Positions 1 through 13,989 of a stretch of 64,000 nucleotides of DNA are shown piece by piece. The DNA lies in assembly GCA_023079485.1 (NCBI GenBank), contig CM041084.1, positions 68,605,709-68,669,708 on the forward strand, read 5' to 3'. Each line of letters starts with the position of its first letter. Position 1 is the stretch's first letter. This DNA is from Archilochus colubris (lineage: Eukaryota > Chordata > Aves > Apodiformes > Trochilidae). Under the pieces are notes generated by a model. That model was not told where the DNA came from, made no database searches, and worked only from the letters and a program-made list of their open reading frames with translations. Made by a program: the position numbers and the translations under genes.

Positions 1-1645
1 AAAAGAAAATGTTAGTGTTTAATGCTCAAACCAAATGTTTAATTTTTAACATCCCTATAGAATCACACTGCAGCATGGACATTGCAGTTAAAAGCCCAGA
101 TTCCTTCATCTTTCTGACACTGGATCTACAGTGTAACAAAAACATTTTGAAACTAATGTAGAAATAGTTCTAACTGGAGCATTAACATAATTTACTTCAG
201 TCATGTTCATCAGGATCATTTATATCTTACACATGTGATGTGTAAATATTCACTCTCTATATACATATACAGTTGGATTTTATATATTATGTATAAAAAC
301 ACACCCTTACAAAGTATGATTCATTGGTTTAGCAGTTGGTATTTTAGCTTTTCATTATGCTCAAAAGCAGTGTATACATTTAGAAGTATGATGTATATAA
401 TCTTTACTGCTTTAAGTAGGGTCTCATCCCATCTGTAGGAGAAGACACATTACACGTGCTAAGCTCAGCACTGAAAACTACTGAGACAGTTCAAAGCTGT
501 GGAAGAACTGTGAGATAAGCTTTGGCTGAGTGTTTTCTGTGCCATTAGAAAGTGGCTTGCTACCTGTTTTATAATTATGCACAGTAAAATATAAGGATCA
601 ACTTATCAGCTAGTAAAATACTAGCTGCTACCATGTACAAGAGCTGATCTTCCAGTGTGCCTTGGCAGAGGAGCAGGACTTGCTACCTCCTGATTAGAGA
701 GCAGAGCTGGGAGTCAGATCCCACAGTCTGTCCTACCATGGATTCATAGGCAAGGTGTCTGGGCACCCTGGTTTTTGGTTCCTCAAAAGGAGTGGAAAAC
801 CTTTTCAACACAACCTGTATATGTTGAAGTTTTTTACTTCAGCCTGAAAAACACAGTGATCTGCTTACTGCCAAGAATTACCCTATTTTTGTTTGACATG
901 AAGGAAAAACATTTCCACTGCATACACCTTGAGTATTAGCAAACCCAACATGAACACACCATGAAGAACAGCCTTACAAAAACACGGAAACACTTCACAT
1001 GCATGTGCAGAGAAAATGGAAGAGATGCACACCCCCATGCATAGTAACACTTGTGCCATATGTGATTACAAGGACTTGTAGGCTGAAATGAGTCTGGGTA
1101 TATTCAACATTTGGGTCCCACATTAGCAGCTATGGATCCTCTTAAAGTTGTTACTCACAGACACACCCTCCAAGCCCCCGCCAGATATTACCTTTTAAGA
1201 TAGAGAAGAGTATGCTCCTTTTTTTTGGAGTGACAGAAACAATTGAGAACCTGCTTCTCTGTTTTGTGAGCAACCAAAGAATATTTCAACAAACCTTTGC
1301 TGAAAACAGGTCAAGTAACCACTAACCTGCTAGGATTTGAGGCCTGTGCTGTCTCAGTGTAAACAATATTCTTGGGAACAGAGACAATGCTGATCTTCTG
1401 TACCAAGTGGTTTCTCCTTTAACCATGTATTGGCTCAGATTCATTCAGTTCAAAATGATGGTATTGGCAGGGTGGAGGGAGCATGCCTGCTTATTCCCAG
1501 AAATAACATATCTCATTTAGCATCATCAGAAGTCTGAATATGTTGAATGTGAATTAAATATTCTGACATTTTTACCTAGAAAATTTAGGCTTTTTGCTAA
1601 GTGTGCATAAAATGGGATTGCGTCATGCAGTGATTTTCACAGGAG

Positions 1646-1661
1646 AAAAAAAAAAAAAAAA
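1646..1661 (+). repeat. Poly(A) run, 16 nt
   Basis: Uninterrupted A tract. No adjacent SINE/LINE body or target-site duplication was seen, so it is listed only as a homopolymer. Confidence 0.85.
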
Positions 1662-1881
1662 GTATTTCAGTGACACACAAGCCTCAGCATCACCACATTT
1701 TAAGCCCCAACCTCAAAGCATTACACAGGCCCATTGACAACGACATACTTCTCTTTTTTCTCCTGTAATGATTATTGGAAATAATTTTGGCTGAAATTTC
1801 CCAAATTTGTCAGTTTGGGACAGACATTTGACATTTAAAATGTTAGCCAGTGTGGAATAAAATCTGCAAACTTGCTCCATT

Positions 1882-1910
1882 AAAAAAAAAAAAAAAATAA
1901 AAATAAAGAG
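1882..1910 (+). repeat. Poly(A) run, 16 nt, with AT-rich extension
   Basis: Sixteen A followed by TAAAAATAAAGAGG. The sequence on its left is unique and no retroposon body was recognised. On the minus strand it is a T tract that could serve as part of a cryptic polypyrimidine tract. Confidence 0.85.
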
Positions 1911-3304
1911 GATAAAAATGACACAGTAGAAAATTTTGCATTGTACAAGGCAAAGAAGGCAAAGGTTTGTTGAGAACCTTATTTGGCTGTCCAAACCAGA
2001 CATATTCGGTATGCAAAGCCCTTCTTTGGGTCAAGCAGACCAGACTTGCCTACAATTAAGATTCCTCAGGGTGCCTTGGGTATCTACCTTCTTCTAATAA
2101 GTGCCTATTTTGGGCCCTGCCTAGCAGTAATCTTGAATATTTAGGTTACCAGCGTGGATAGTAGGAGGCAGGAAATACATAACTGAACTTTGTGCTTTCT
2201 CACATTAGAGGAGCAGCTCCATTCCTTGTTCTGTCTGGCCCATTTCCTCAGCATTGTCCCGGGTCCCTCAGCACTCACTGAAAGCAATGCCTGACCAGCA
2301 ATTAGCAGTACACGTATGCACTAGGAAACCATGAAATTTTATACTGGATCTGATGTGTCCCCTCCCAAAAAAAACCCCTTTGCAATGGACTGCACTCCTT
2401 CCTTCCTTCAAGGGAGACAACTCTGTCCGGGTTATGCTGGAGAAAGGCTCTTCATCAAGGGACTTGATAAAAGGGGTGATCAAAGTCTGGCAGTTGTACC
2501 TTATCTATTGGCGATCATAATTCAGGACTGAAGCTGCCCTCCAGTTTGCTCCTCCCTACCATTAAATTACATTCAATCACTGCACAGAGAATGCAGCCCA
2601 TGTGCTCCCAGCCAGATGTTATCATTACAGGCCTTTTCTTATAAACTGATGCTGAAACCCGAGTGGTTGATGAGACTAGCTAAGCAGTTGTACCTTTGAC
2701 CTGATTGCATTAAACTTGCCCTATCAATTTAAGCTTAGTATAAACACCATTTCCCAGAGTCCCTCATGACTTCAGTAGTGAGAAGAAGCTGACTAAGCCT
2801 AAACATTTTTTAACAGCAATCTTGTCTTACAACACCAAGGGGATTTGCCATGTATCTGGGGCTTTATAAAACCATATGAACATGCTGAAAGAATTAAAGT
2901 CCTTTAAAAAAGCAAAATTGATGGTGACAGTCCTTTTAGAAAACCAGTTTGTAGAATGTCAGCACAAGAGGAGCTGGAAACAGGACTAAAATAGTTTTAA
3001 AAAATAAAACAGATTTTTGCTTGTTTCTCACAGTTATTCTTGAATACTGAGATTTAGAGTTAAAAGCCAAAACAAAGGAAAAAAATTTCTCAAACTGAAT
3101 TCACCACCAATTAAAAAGAACTCCCGCCCCAGCACTCCATAACTCAAAGCCCTTTCAGATATATCACTCATCTGAGATCTTCCATGAAACAGAGAACATT
3201 CTTTACCCCACCATTTCATTTATTTTTAATAAAGCTTGGTCTATTCCACATTAAGGATAATTCAGTTAATCCTATCAAACGTTTCTACATAGCAGCCCAT
3301 GAGC

Positions 3305-3328
3305 TATAGCATATGGTATAGCATATGG
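3305..3328 (+). repeat. Perfect 12-nt tandem duplication
   Basis: TATAGCATATGG occurs twice back to back without any mismatch. Each copy contains the NdeI-type palindrome CATATG. Confidence 0.9.
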
Positions 3329-6300
3329 CCAACAAAACTTGGCTACGCTGAGTAAAGGAGGACATGCTTATAACTATAAGCATAAGAAGGAAAGGAACAT
3401 CATTATATTTCAGTCAGTTGTATTGTCTCCTGTGGAATGCTAAAGCAGTGGTTTGGTACTGCAAATGTTGGTAAAACAACAGGACATAGACCAGCAGAAT
3501 ATGGATCTTCATCTCACCACATGGCATGTGCCCTGGATCTGATACAGAAAAACACAATTGAAGTTGACCAGATGAGTATTCCTGCTAATTTGAGCAGAAG
3601 TGCAAAGTAGTGAATGCTCTGAAAGGCTGAACCTCTGACCCAGAATTAGGAAAAAAAAGAAAAAAATTAAAGCAAGCTCTGAGACTCAAAATAATTTCAA
3701 TACAGAAGCTTTGTGCTGTCTGTTTGTTATACTAAACCAGTCAGCGGAGCTGCTGCTAGAAATGTGAAGAGGAAGCACATTAAGCAGAATGTAATGATTT
3801 CATGCTTATGGATATTTATACAAAACATGACTCAAGAGCACTGAAACGAAAAGCACGTAAAAAGTCAACAAGATGTTACTAACTTATTTTACTCTTTTGA
3901 AATCTAACAAAGCAAGAATATGCATGTAAAAGCCAAAAACAAAACCCAAACCAATATCCCCAAACAAACACAAAAGCCAAATCTAACCAACAGCTACTAT
4001 TAAATAATCATGGAGCAGTGCTTTTCAAGAACTGTTGAATTGCTACCTCAGTTACTCTTAGCAGCAGCGTCCAACATTTTTCAAATTAAACAAATGCCAG
4101 TATTCCACAGTGGGAAGAAAATGCAAGCAAGGAAAAAGAAATCTGGTGCACAATTTTACATAGCACTGAGAAAGTAATCTAGCACTTGATGAAGAGTTCT
4201 ATTGTGATTCAAAATTAAAGCAGGGTCTTTTATTCAAACAAGAACAGTACACATTTAAATGACACAAACTAAAACCAGCATTAGAAGACTTGCACAAATG
4301 GCTAATCTTGCTGAAAACGTGTCTATTTCTTTCCTTTTGGGATCAGATGAGACAGAACAAACCCAGTGATGTTGAATCTCAATCCAAAGAGGAGAAAAAA
4401 ATAGAAAAAAATATCAACTCTTTCCTGCAAACTTTCCAAAATAATGTTGATTTACAATACCCTGGCACTACAAAAGAAACTTGTATGTCATAGTTTACAG
4501 CACAATGTGGAAGCATCTGAGTAGCTTCCACTCTACATTTGCTATTAAGTGTGATCTAGCTGTGACATGATGGGGCACAACACAGGGTACCCTTCCAGTA
4601 ACTAGAGTTACAGCTAAGATGGAGAAGATGAGGTAAAGCAGTGCAGTAATAAAATGTAAAGAGGGGGGATGGCAATAGGTTACAAAAGGGAAAATCTTAA
4701 GCTGGCATGAAGTTACTGGTGGGGTAAGAGTCATTAGAGGCATTTTATGTAATTCAAAATTATATACAAACAAGTTCAATAACCTGAGTTCTCTCATGTT
4801 AGAGAGAAAGAACTGTCGCAGCATGAAGGCTGCCATGATGGAAAAGAGTTGGAAGTAAAGAGGAAATAGCTTGAGAAAATTCACTTAGAGACTAGAAGCA
4901 AAGCGCTGGTGTATTTTGAAGGAACTGGTGTAAAGAAAAACCTGGAGGTATCAGTTCATCACAAGTGATTGTGAATCAGAACTGTGATGCAGCTACGTAG
5001 GGAAAAAACAACCCTTGTATGACTAGTATGAGGTGTTTCTAGCCAAAGTAGGGGAGTATTACTGCTACTGTACAAGACACTGATTGATGTGTCTTTTACT
5101 TCAAATACTGTATAGTATCTAAATATTACTCTTGTTAGTATTTAAAAGAAAGCAAACTGGAATTGGAGCAGATATAAAGAAAACTTCTAAGGATGTCAAG
5201 GGGTACCGCAACATCTTAGAACAACACAAGGATGGTTTCTGTTTGTTTAGTCAACCATATTAAAAACTGGGAGGTGATCTGTGCGCTATGCAGTCTCTTG
5301 GGAGAAGAGGTTACATCATTGCTAAAGGAAAGAACTATTTAAGTAAAGGCCAGTGATACAAGAGAGGACGGATACAACCTTGCCAAAAATGCCAGTAATG
5401 TAGGAATTCTAAAGAAAATTCCTAAATGTAAGATCAGGCAGGTCTGGGACTGCTGTAGATTGAGATTTGCTAGGGCTAAACTCATGATTTTTAATGTACA
5501 ACTGATGAAAAGAGTTTTGTGAAGTGCTACCTGCACCAGAGGTGAAGTGAAGGTATCTTTCAACTTGTTATTAGTAACATGGCTATGCTTCAGCATCTGG
5601 TAGTGGTCTTATCCTCTTAAGTGGTTTAATATCTTAAACTTATTAAACTGAATATTTTTTTAAAATCACAATTGACATGCAGTCTGTGAAGAGGGAGCTT
5701 CATCCACTGCAGAAATAGAGCTGCAGCACAGGTGAGAGGCAATAGCTGTTTAAAGTGTGGTTATACTCAAACTATAAAGCAGCATTTGCATTTTATAATA
5801 GGGAAGATGAAGTGGTCTTTTCACTGGAAAAATGTAAGTACTCTGTATTTCCTATTTTCTTCTCCAGGCAGGAGTTTTGCTGTTGAAAGATGCAGCAGTC
5901 CTCGTAGAATGAAGGCAAAAATATTTTCCCTGCTCGTGCTTTTTCTACCCATCAAAATAATTTTGCCTTTCGTAATGTTGCAAACCCATCAGTACCCTCA
6001 TATTTTGAGGCCTTTCCTGCCTTCTTCAGGGGTATTATCTCATGAGACTGATTAGAACTTGACCAAATTAATCCTTTTAAATCAAAGAGACTACTGAGGT
6101 ATGTTTGTGCAGGATCTCCCAGAGGGTAGGACAACTACTGGCTAACTTTCCTTAAAATGCATGAAAACTCTAAAAACTCAGAATGGATCTTTGCAAGTAA
6201 CATACAAAGTCTTGGCCAGCTATCGGACCCAAATCTTCAAAAATCACAAGGCTGGCTTATGAGTAGAATAATGCTATGCTCTTTACACCTTGACTTTGGG

Positions 6301-6366
6301 ATTGCTTTGATTTGTCTCTTTTACTAATAACTGAGAATTTTTATTGGTTTTTGTTTTTTGCTTTTG

Positions 6367-6387
6367 TTTTTTTTTTTTTTTTTTTTT
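6367..6387 (+). repeat. Poly(T) run, 21 nt
   Basis: Twenty-one T followed by AGG, preceded by TTTGTTTTTTGCTTTTG. On the plus strand this resembles a strong splice acceptor (T tract then AG), but there is no coding continuation. Confidence 0.85.
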
Positions 6388-9300
6388 AGGATGATGGTGT
6401 GATATATAATCCTCTAATGCAATTGTGATTCTTTACAGCTATAAAACAGTAGCAACACAGAAATTAAAGAGAGGACTACTATTACTGGTAACACCTGAAA
6501 CAATAGGCAAATTACTAGCTATCATAGGCTCAAGGGCTATTGTTCTGGAAGCTGTAAAATGAACAGCAAATACAGCAGAAAGGAAAAGCTCTTATTGAAG
6601 AGTTTGCAGTAAAAGCTAAGCATACTTGAATGTTCAGAACAATCTGAAATTCAGATAAGGAGAAATAAATGCCATGTTGGAAGAAACTTTCTGAAATTTG
6701 GAAATAACTTTCTGAAAATAAGCCAAACAAAGACATTTCCTTTTTAATTGAAGGGAATGAAAGTTTTTCTACAGAACTACCAAAGCAGTCATAGATGTGT
6801 CACTTCCATTATTTATTTTTTTTTTAATCCCCTCTTTTTTTTGCATCCTATAATTCTGAATGGAGAGGTCACCTGCAGGTCACCCCACTGCCTCTAGTGC
6901 TACTTAAACAATTTTTTAAAACCTATCTTCATGCTGGTGACATGCACAACCCATGTAGGCTGGATTTCTGCTAGCAGTTGTTATCCCAACCCCCCTGCTG
7001 CCGTCCCGACCCCCCATCCACTTCCTTCTCCTGGCTCCTGTGCTCCCAAAGCTGGCTTGGCTCAGCTGCCTGGCTGTCACAGCACTGCCACAGGGCTTGG
7101 GGAAATCTCAGACAAGCTCACTCATTTCCAGGAGGCTCTCCTCCCAGTGAATGCATTCTCCTGAGATGAGTCCAGGCACACCTGAGGTATCTGACGAGGG
7201 CTTCCTTGTAAGCAGCATTAGTTGATAGGAGGCCCATAAAGGCAATGCTAACCACTGTGTCACTCAGCAGATTACCAAGAAAACTTCTTAGAAGCAAAGT
7301 GCTTGCTTGTTTTGGGCTGCTGGTGGGCTCAAGTTTCTCCCAACTCAGAGCTGTCAGGGCCTCATCCAGCTTTTCATGACGACTGCCCTGTGGTACCTCA
7401 GCAGCCCTGGAGCATGTGTGCCCACCCATGCCTCCTTTTTCTCTCAGGACACTGGTGAAAAGCTGTATCCTGCCACCTCGTGCACTGGAAAGGTCTCTCT
7501 TGCCCCCTGGCCCTTTTTCTTACCAGCCTATGTGGAATAGAAGAAGAATGGGACACAACAGCTTTGTCCCTGGCTCCTAGGCATCTCCTCTGGGGCATGA
7601 TTTCTCCATAAGCTGTAGCCCTCCTTTATTTTACAGCTGGAACTCAAAACCAGCAGGGTTTTGGAATCTTTGCCAGGTGAATGTTTTCTGCCATCCTGGT
7701 GAAAGTTCACCCCAGCCTGGTCAACTCATGTGCCTTTGAAACAAGAGAAATTTGGCAGTTTGCACATGCCCAGCAGAGACGAGACAGGAATGGAAGCTTT
7801 AAATTTCTGAGCAGTCCAATTTCCCTGAAACATCTCACACACTCTGGGTATTGGCCAGACTCCTCTCTCAATGCGTGAAGAAGAACATCAAACTAAGGTC
7901 CTGAACTGCTTGCATTACCTAGATTCAAGATATTTGACTTCAGAGCTTAACAAAGTTCCTTTAACTCGTGTGTGGTTTCTATTTTTTGTATTTTTGTTTT
8001 TCTAGTGTATAATACCCTGTGTACACAGACAGATAGACAGGCACTTTCTATTTTGTAAAGCAGGAGATTCCTGCATGCTCCGCTTGCATTAAAAAGAATC
8101 AGTACTAAGAACGAAGTGGCAGACAATTCAGTTTATAATTCAGTTTGTTGGTTCATAATATAACTGGATTGCAAGGGGAAGATAGGAAATCAGTGATTTT
8201 GTCTAAGGTAGAAATCTTTAGTGTGAAAAAATAGTGGGGGAAATAGACTCAAAACCTTTAAAAAACCCCATTCCTACTAGAAAAGAAAAGTAATCCAAAC
8301 CCATAAATTACTGAAGCATGTGAATACTATTTAGAGCATATTTTAAAATTTAGAAAATTAAATATCTTGGATCTAATTTTAAACAGGTTTTGCATGGTGT
8401 AACTCCATTGATGTCAGCAGAATAATTTCCAAGTTATAAATTTGTTACCATAAGGTTAGTGCAATATTCCAGTGCAGTGGATGAGAATCGTTTTGAAAGT
8501 ACAGTACGAGATGGAAGGCTGTATGCTAATGTTGAATAATCTGCTAGGAGATTATTTGCTTTTTGCCTACACAGCCAAGCTACATATTAATTAACGCTAC
8601 CACAGAGACTGTCATCTCCTAAGGCATAAAGCAAAATAGTAATATTCTAACCTTAATAATAATTAATATTGTCTCTTATGAATATTGTTCAAATAAAAGG
8701 TGGTTGTATTTTAATACACGTTTACCAAGAGACTGTAAAAGACAAAGTTCCTATTTTACTTTGTTGTTCTTCTGTCAAAGACAGACAATGGTTAGTAAAC
8801 ACCTTTGAGCTGATGAAGAAAGATAAGGGGGTTACATTTTTAGAATGCAACAGCAACCACTTCAGAAATTCAATTTGGCTGTAGTTCAAAAGGCAACGTA
8901 AACAGCCTGGACAACATCTTAAACAAGGCTTATTCACACTTTCAGCCAACAAGAGTTGATGAAACAGCCTTTAACAGTCTGGTTTTGCCTTCTCAGGTAG
9001 ACACACGCAGCACCAGTCGCCGAACACACAGCAACAGCCTCGGATGAGGCAGAGTCAGGAAGCGCCTCTGTACCACAGGCAGCAGCTGGGCAGGTGTTTC
9101 ACAGGCAGCTGGCCCTGACTCCTTCATGGCTTTGGGTAGTTGCAGCAACACTTTCAGTTCCTGCAAACTCCTGCATTGAACCTATGAAATGACATCTCAA
9201 ACAAGGCTCCAGCAGCAACACGGAACACTGGGAAAGCTTCCAAGCGCTGAGCTGGACTGTGACTCAACTCCAGAGCCATGAGATGGTGGCTGAGCGTGGG

Positions 9301-11234
9301 ACAAATACTAGGTCACAGAAACCAAATTAAGAATAAGCAAGTGGAACAGCATCTCAAAGCTCAGTTGTTACCCATGTAAACTAGGGCTGCATTTATTATT
9401 TAGGAATGAGGAAGAAGGTGGAAGAACTACATCTCCATCAGCACAAGCAGAACTGGGAACTGCATATTGACCTTGCAGAGTAAAACATGCACTGGAGCAT
9501 ATAGCAGAGGGCATTCTAGTAAGCTGGGGTGATCACAGAAATAATGCAGGAATTAAAAATATATAGCAAAGAAATCACCATCTTATGCAAAGTGAGAGGG
9601 CAAATTAGAAGAACAAATACTTGTTGCTGATGACACGGGATTAAACAGCAAACCCTGGAAGAGTTTCATGGCAAGATTAACTGAAAAGCCATGCTCGTAT
9701 GACATTTTATGTAATAGTTTTTTGCACGGTGACAATGACACTTAAAAGGAAAGATAGTAGTAGTCACAATGGTACATGTAAATGTGGCACTTCGTGAAAA
9801 TGAGAGGATTTCTAAATAAGGGACATCTTGAGAACAAAGTAAACCAGGAGATCTGAAATGCCAGTACTGTTACAGAGGTCAGATGCTGGAATATGATGAA
9901 AACAAAATGACATTGGCTGCAAAGAAAGTAATTCAGAGGGACATGAATTACTTAAAAATGTAAGAAAAGGAATTAACTAATAAAGACTGGGGAAGACAAA
10001 TTATGTCACAGAAGGTTTGAAAAAGCCAGTAGTGTTCTTGGATCAAGAGTTCTGAAATGCCCACTAGATCCTCAGGAATTAAATACAAAGGGAGATTCAA
10101 TAAGTAGTGGATAAATTGATGAAGAATGGCACGAAATACATAGGTTCAGAGAGGAACAAAGCTCTAAATCTGATAAAGAGCAAGAAGCAGTGGCAAGATT
10201 TCATTTCCACCCACTGCTACCACAAACAGTAATTGAAATAAACAAACAAACAAAGCCTTGTTCAATTATTCATACCACATAATTTAGAGTTGTTTGTTTG
10301 TGGCAGAGGGCTGAGATCTTTTGTTGATATAACTGAAATCATGCCAGTTAAAGGTTAAATCCTGCCTGCTAGACATAAGTTGAGTTGTGGAGAATCATGT
10401 TACTTGTCTCAGAGAAAACTCAGGGCTCCAAACAGCCCTCAGAGATCCCAAGGCTGGTTAGAGCAATTAATATTCCCTGCTGCACTCTCTTCCTGAATTC
10501 ATGCTGAAGCCTCTGCTCCAAGAATGTCATGATCCCAGATCTTTCTCAAGCCTCAGGATCTCACGTTCCTTGCAATACAGACACTATAGTTTCTCGTCTC
10601 ACTTTGATAGTTAAAATACACTGATTTTTTTATATCCTCCATTGCATTTTAGTGTGACCTTAAGGTAACATCTTGACTTATTTTCTTTTTCTCACCTCTT
10701 CTACAGGTAACCTGTACACTCCATATGCTACATATCAGCCAAAAATAAATGTAATTAGAGAATTGTAGTATATACTATCTTTGATTGAAGCACCATGCTT
10801 TAGTCAAATATATCAGCCTCTTACTTTGTAATTTCCCATTTCTAGTTAAAGACTTCTGAGGCATATCTGCTTTTTTCACTGAGGTATGGCCTGGTGAACA
10901 CACCTCAGCTATCTTGCAGGTTTCTAAAAATATAAAAGAATATCTTACTCTGTCTTCTAGAGTCACCCCATTATGGTGAGTAGTCCATCTGAGAAACCTC
11001 CTTGAAGACAAAAGGAGAACTCCTGTATTTTCACAATGGACTTGCTAGAGGGTGTGATTCACCATTTCCCCATTCCACCTTTATGTCAGTGTAATTAAGT
11101 CAAGGGGGGTTACATCAAGATAGAACTGAAGATCATAATGCAAAATTGAGTCAGATCCCACATACTACAAAATGTAAAAAGGATTGCTGTGTAGCAGGAG
11201 GATGCATATCATGATGTTTTGGAACTTGCTTACT

Positions 11235-11249
11235 AAAAAAAAAAAAAAA
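11235..11249 (+). repeat. Poly(A) run, 15 nt
   Basis: Uninterrupted A tract in unique sequence. Nothing else recognisable beside it. Confidence 0.85.
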
Positions 11250-13511
11250 CGTGCTTCAAAGTGATTCCTGATCACTTGGGAATTGCCATTACAAAATCAG
11301 CATACATTGATTCTATGATTAGCCAGATCACAACTGGGCAGGAAACATGGCGATGCAAACCTCCAGAAAGATACTTCATATTTACTCTTGAACAATGAAC
11401 TCGTCTTCCAGAGGGGAAAAAAAATAACAAACCAAAAAGAACACAACCCAAGATTGACAATAGACTACAGGGTTCTTTGATGTTGCAGCACAGACAAATC
11501 ACAGGTGTGTTACGTAAATACCTGTCAAACTGACAATTAATACCAATTAGGCTTTAATCTGACATATTACATTGGGTGCACAGAATGCAAAATCTGTTCA
11601 AAGTAGATCATAGATATGTACCCTTCAATTAGACATGAAGGAGGAGGAAATTCTACTCTCTGGGAAAGCACAGCATTTAACTCCTGAACTGCTAGAGATC
11701 TCTATGGATGAAATTCATCCTGGTGAAGGTGGCCAGTCCAGAACTTTTTTGATTCCTAGCAATTTCAAAAGTTTAAGTGGCACTTAAGTAGTCATAAGGA
11801 GCTGTTCCTTCCCTCTCTACATACACACATACTCAAGTGGATAGTGATTATCAGCTCACATAAAAAAGACAGAGCGGAGGAAATAAGAGAGATTTCTCTG
11901 GACCAGACCTTCTAAACAATCCTGTTGAACTCAGAAAGTCAGAGAGTACTCACAAATCTACACAGGCGATGAAAAGAGGCACTTGCATGGTGTCTCAGAG
12001 CTGGGAACTGAACTAGAAGAACATACATCTTATCATTTACACAGAGAAGACATCCAGACATAGCTTCCCCAGACTAGGTATCTATGTGTGACCATGTTTG
12101 ATATACCTCTGTGATTTTTTTTCAGGCTTTGCAACACCAAACAGATCCCTAAAACGCTATAATCCAAAATGGCTATAAAGTAATCCCCCCTAAAAGTGAG
12201 AAACTGCAAATACATCACCAAAATTGACCCAAAAGATTATGCTACAATGGATTGTCCTCGGGCATTTTACTTCCGTCCACAGAAGTAAAACATGCAGTAG
12301 ATACATTCTTAGCAAGATTTGCAAGCAAGCCACTATTGCAGTTATGACTTAATACCTCAAAATCTCAAGACAAAGCAGACATTACTATGATATTTTGTGG
12401 CATATGAAGAATACATAAATGAAACAAAAACCACATTACTTGTGCTCCTTCTGGAGAAAGCACCCAGCCTGAGCAATACCATTTCTACTGTTTCACAGCT
12501 TCCCTTCCAATACAATACACTTGCTTCCCCATTTTGAACTTGTCTTTTAATTTTATATATTATCTCATGTATTGCATCCAAAATAGAATGCCCTCTCAAT
12601 TCTACAATGCACAATTTTTTTATGCTGTGTAGAACTTTTAGTATTTGTGGGCTTTTCAGAGTGCTGGCTGAAAGAAAAAGCTCACATAACTTCACATTTG
12701 TCCTGAAACATGTAGACAGAATTATCTCTCTTGTCAGCTACCAACACAAGCTAAAAATGTCATTGATCTAACATCCCACTAGTCATGCCTCAAATTCATA
12801 TGAAGTTTACACACGCAAACATTCATCAGGATGCCTTAAAATCAGTAGATATGCTTTGTAATAGAGATTTCCAAAAGAATTACAGTTAATAACTAATTTA
12901 ATAAACATTACATATAATCTCAATAATTTTAATCTGGACTGAATTACAGAATATTATTGAAAATTTCCTTTCATTTGAGAACATAAACATCTGCTTTTCA
13001 ATTTAGTGATTTCATACTCTGAAATGATGCTACATATTGCTTTCTGAACCCAAAGATAGAAGTGACCCTGTACCTTTCAGATCAGAAGGAGTGAAAGGGG
13101 AAATATCAGGGAAATATATAATAGCTTTATTTGCAAATTAAAAGAAGGAAAAATGGAATGTGAATCCTCACAATAAATTTATAGTCTTTATTAGATAGAA
13201 ACTAGATTGACAAAGAAGTAAAATAAGAACTTCACTTGTGAACAAGAAAGCCACTGCTATTAAAAATATAGGACTCATGTTTTCAGTTTGTTTTTTCCCA
13301 ACAGAGGTTAAATTATGCTCTCTATGGTTGTGCAATGACATATTGTTGACTTTGGTGACCTCCTTATGTGAAGGAAGTAAAGGAGAATTCAACAGTTCCC
13401 AGAGCTGTCTCCAGAGAAGTTGAACTCATGTCACGGGCAACTCAGATAATCATTGTTCTGACAGAGATGATCTTCACAATATTATGTGACGAATTCTTGT
13501 TCTACTGCTTT

Positions 13512-13655
13512 AGGTACATAAAGGTTTTCACCTTTAGGTACGTACAGGTACATTCACCTTTACAACTAACCTACTGTTTCTTAGTACTATATTATATACA
13601 AAGATGCTACACAGGGTAATACAAAGATACTATTTAGGGGGGTAAAGTATCTTTG
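13512..13655. repeat. Cluster of short inverted repeats
   Basis: Two hairpin-capable arrangements lie within 145 nt: TAAAGGT-TTTC-ACCTTTA (about 13518-13535), and CAAAGATAC (13622-13630) pairing with GTATCTTTG (13647-13655) across a 16-nt loop. A further CAAAGAT copy lies at about 13599. AGGTAC occurs repeatedly between them. No gene or known element accounts for the cluster. It may simply be chance structure. Confidence 0.6.
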
Positions 13656-13989
13656 ACCAAGCATTCAGGAGCAAGAAAATCCCTCTCCCTTCCACTTGAC
13701 ATTTTTAACTTTTTTGATATTCAGTAAGGTAGAATACCTACAGAGATTAATTTTTCTGCTTTTAGGATGTGAACGTCCTAAGACAGGGATGTGTTAGGGA
13801 TGTCCATGCAGCTACCATGGGAGCACGCCCGTGCCCCTTGCACCTTTCAGTACAAACAGCACTGGTGTAATTCTTGGTTGCACCTTTTGGAGACATCAGC
13901 GTTTGAAAAGCAGTGGGAGGAGCTTTTCATTTCGCTGTGTATTTTTTCACAAAGCATTTCAAGATGCTGCCCTGACACGTCTGAGTGAA

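Noticed and set aside
6367..6390. T21 followed by AGG as a plus-strand splice acceptor
   Set aside because: No coding continuation or donor in a useful position. It is best read as a homopolymer.
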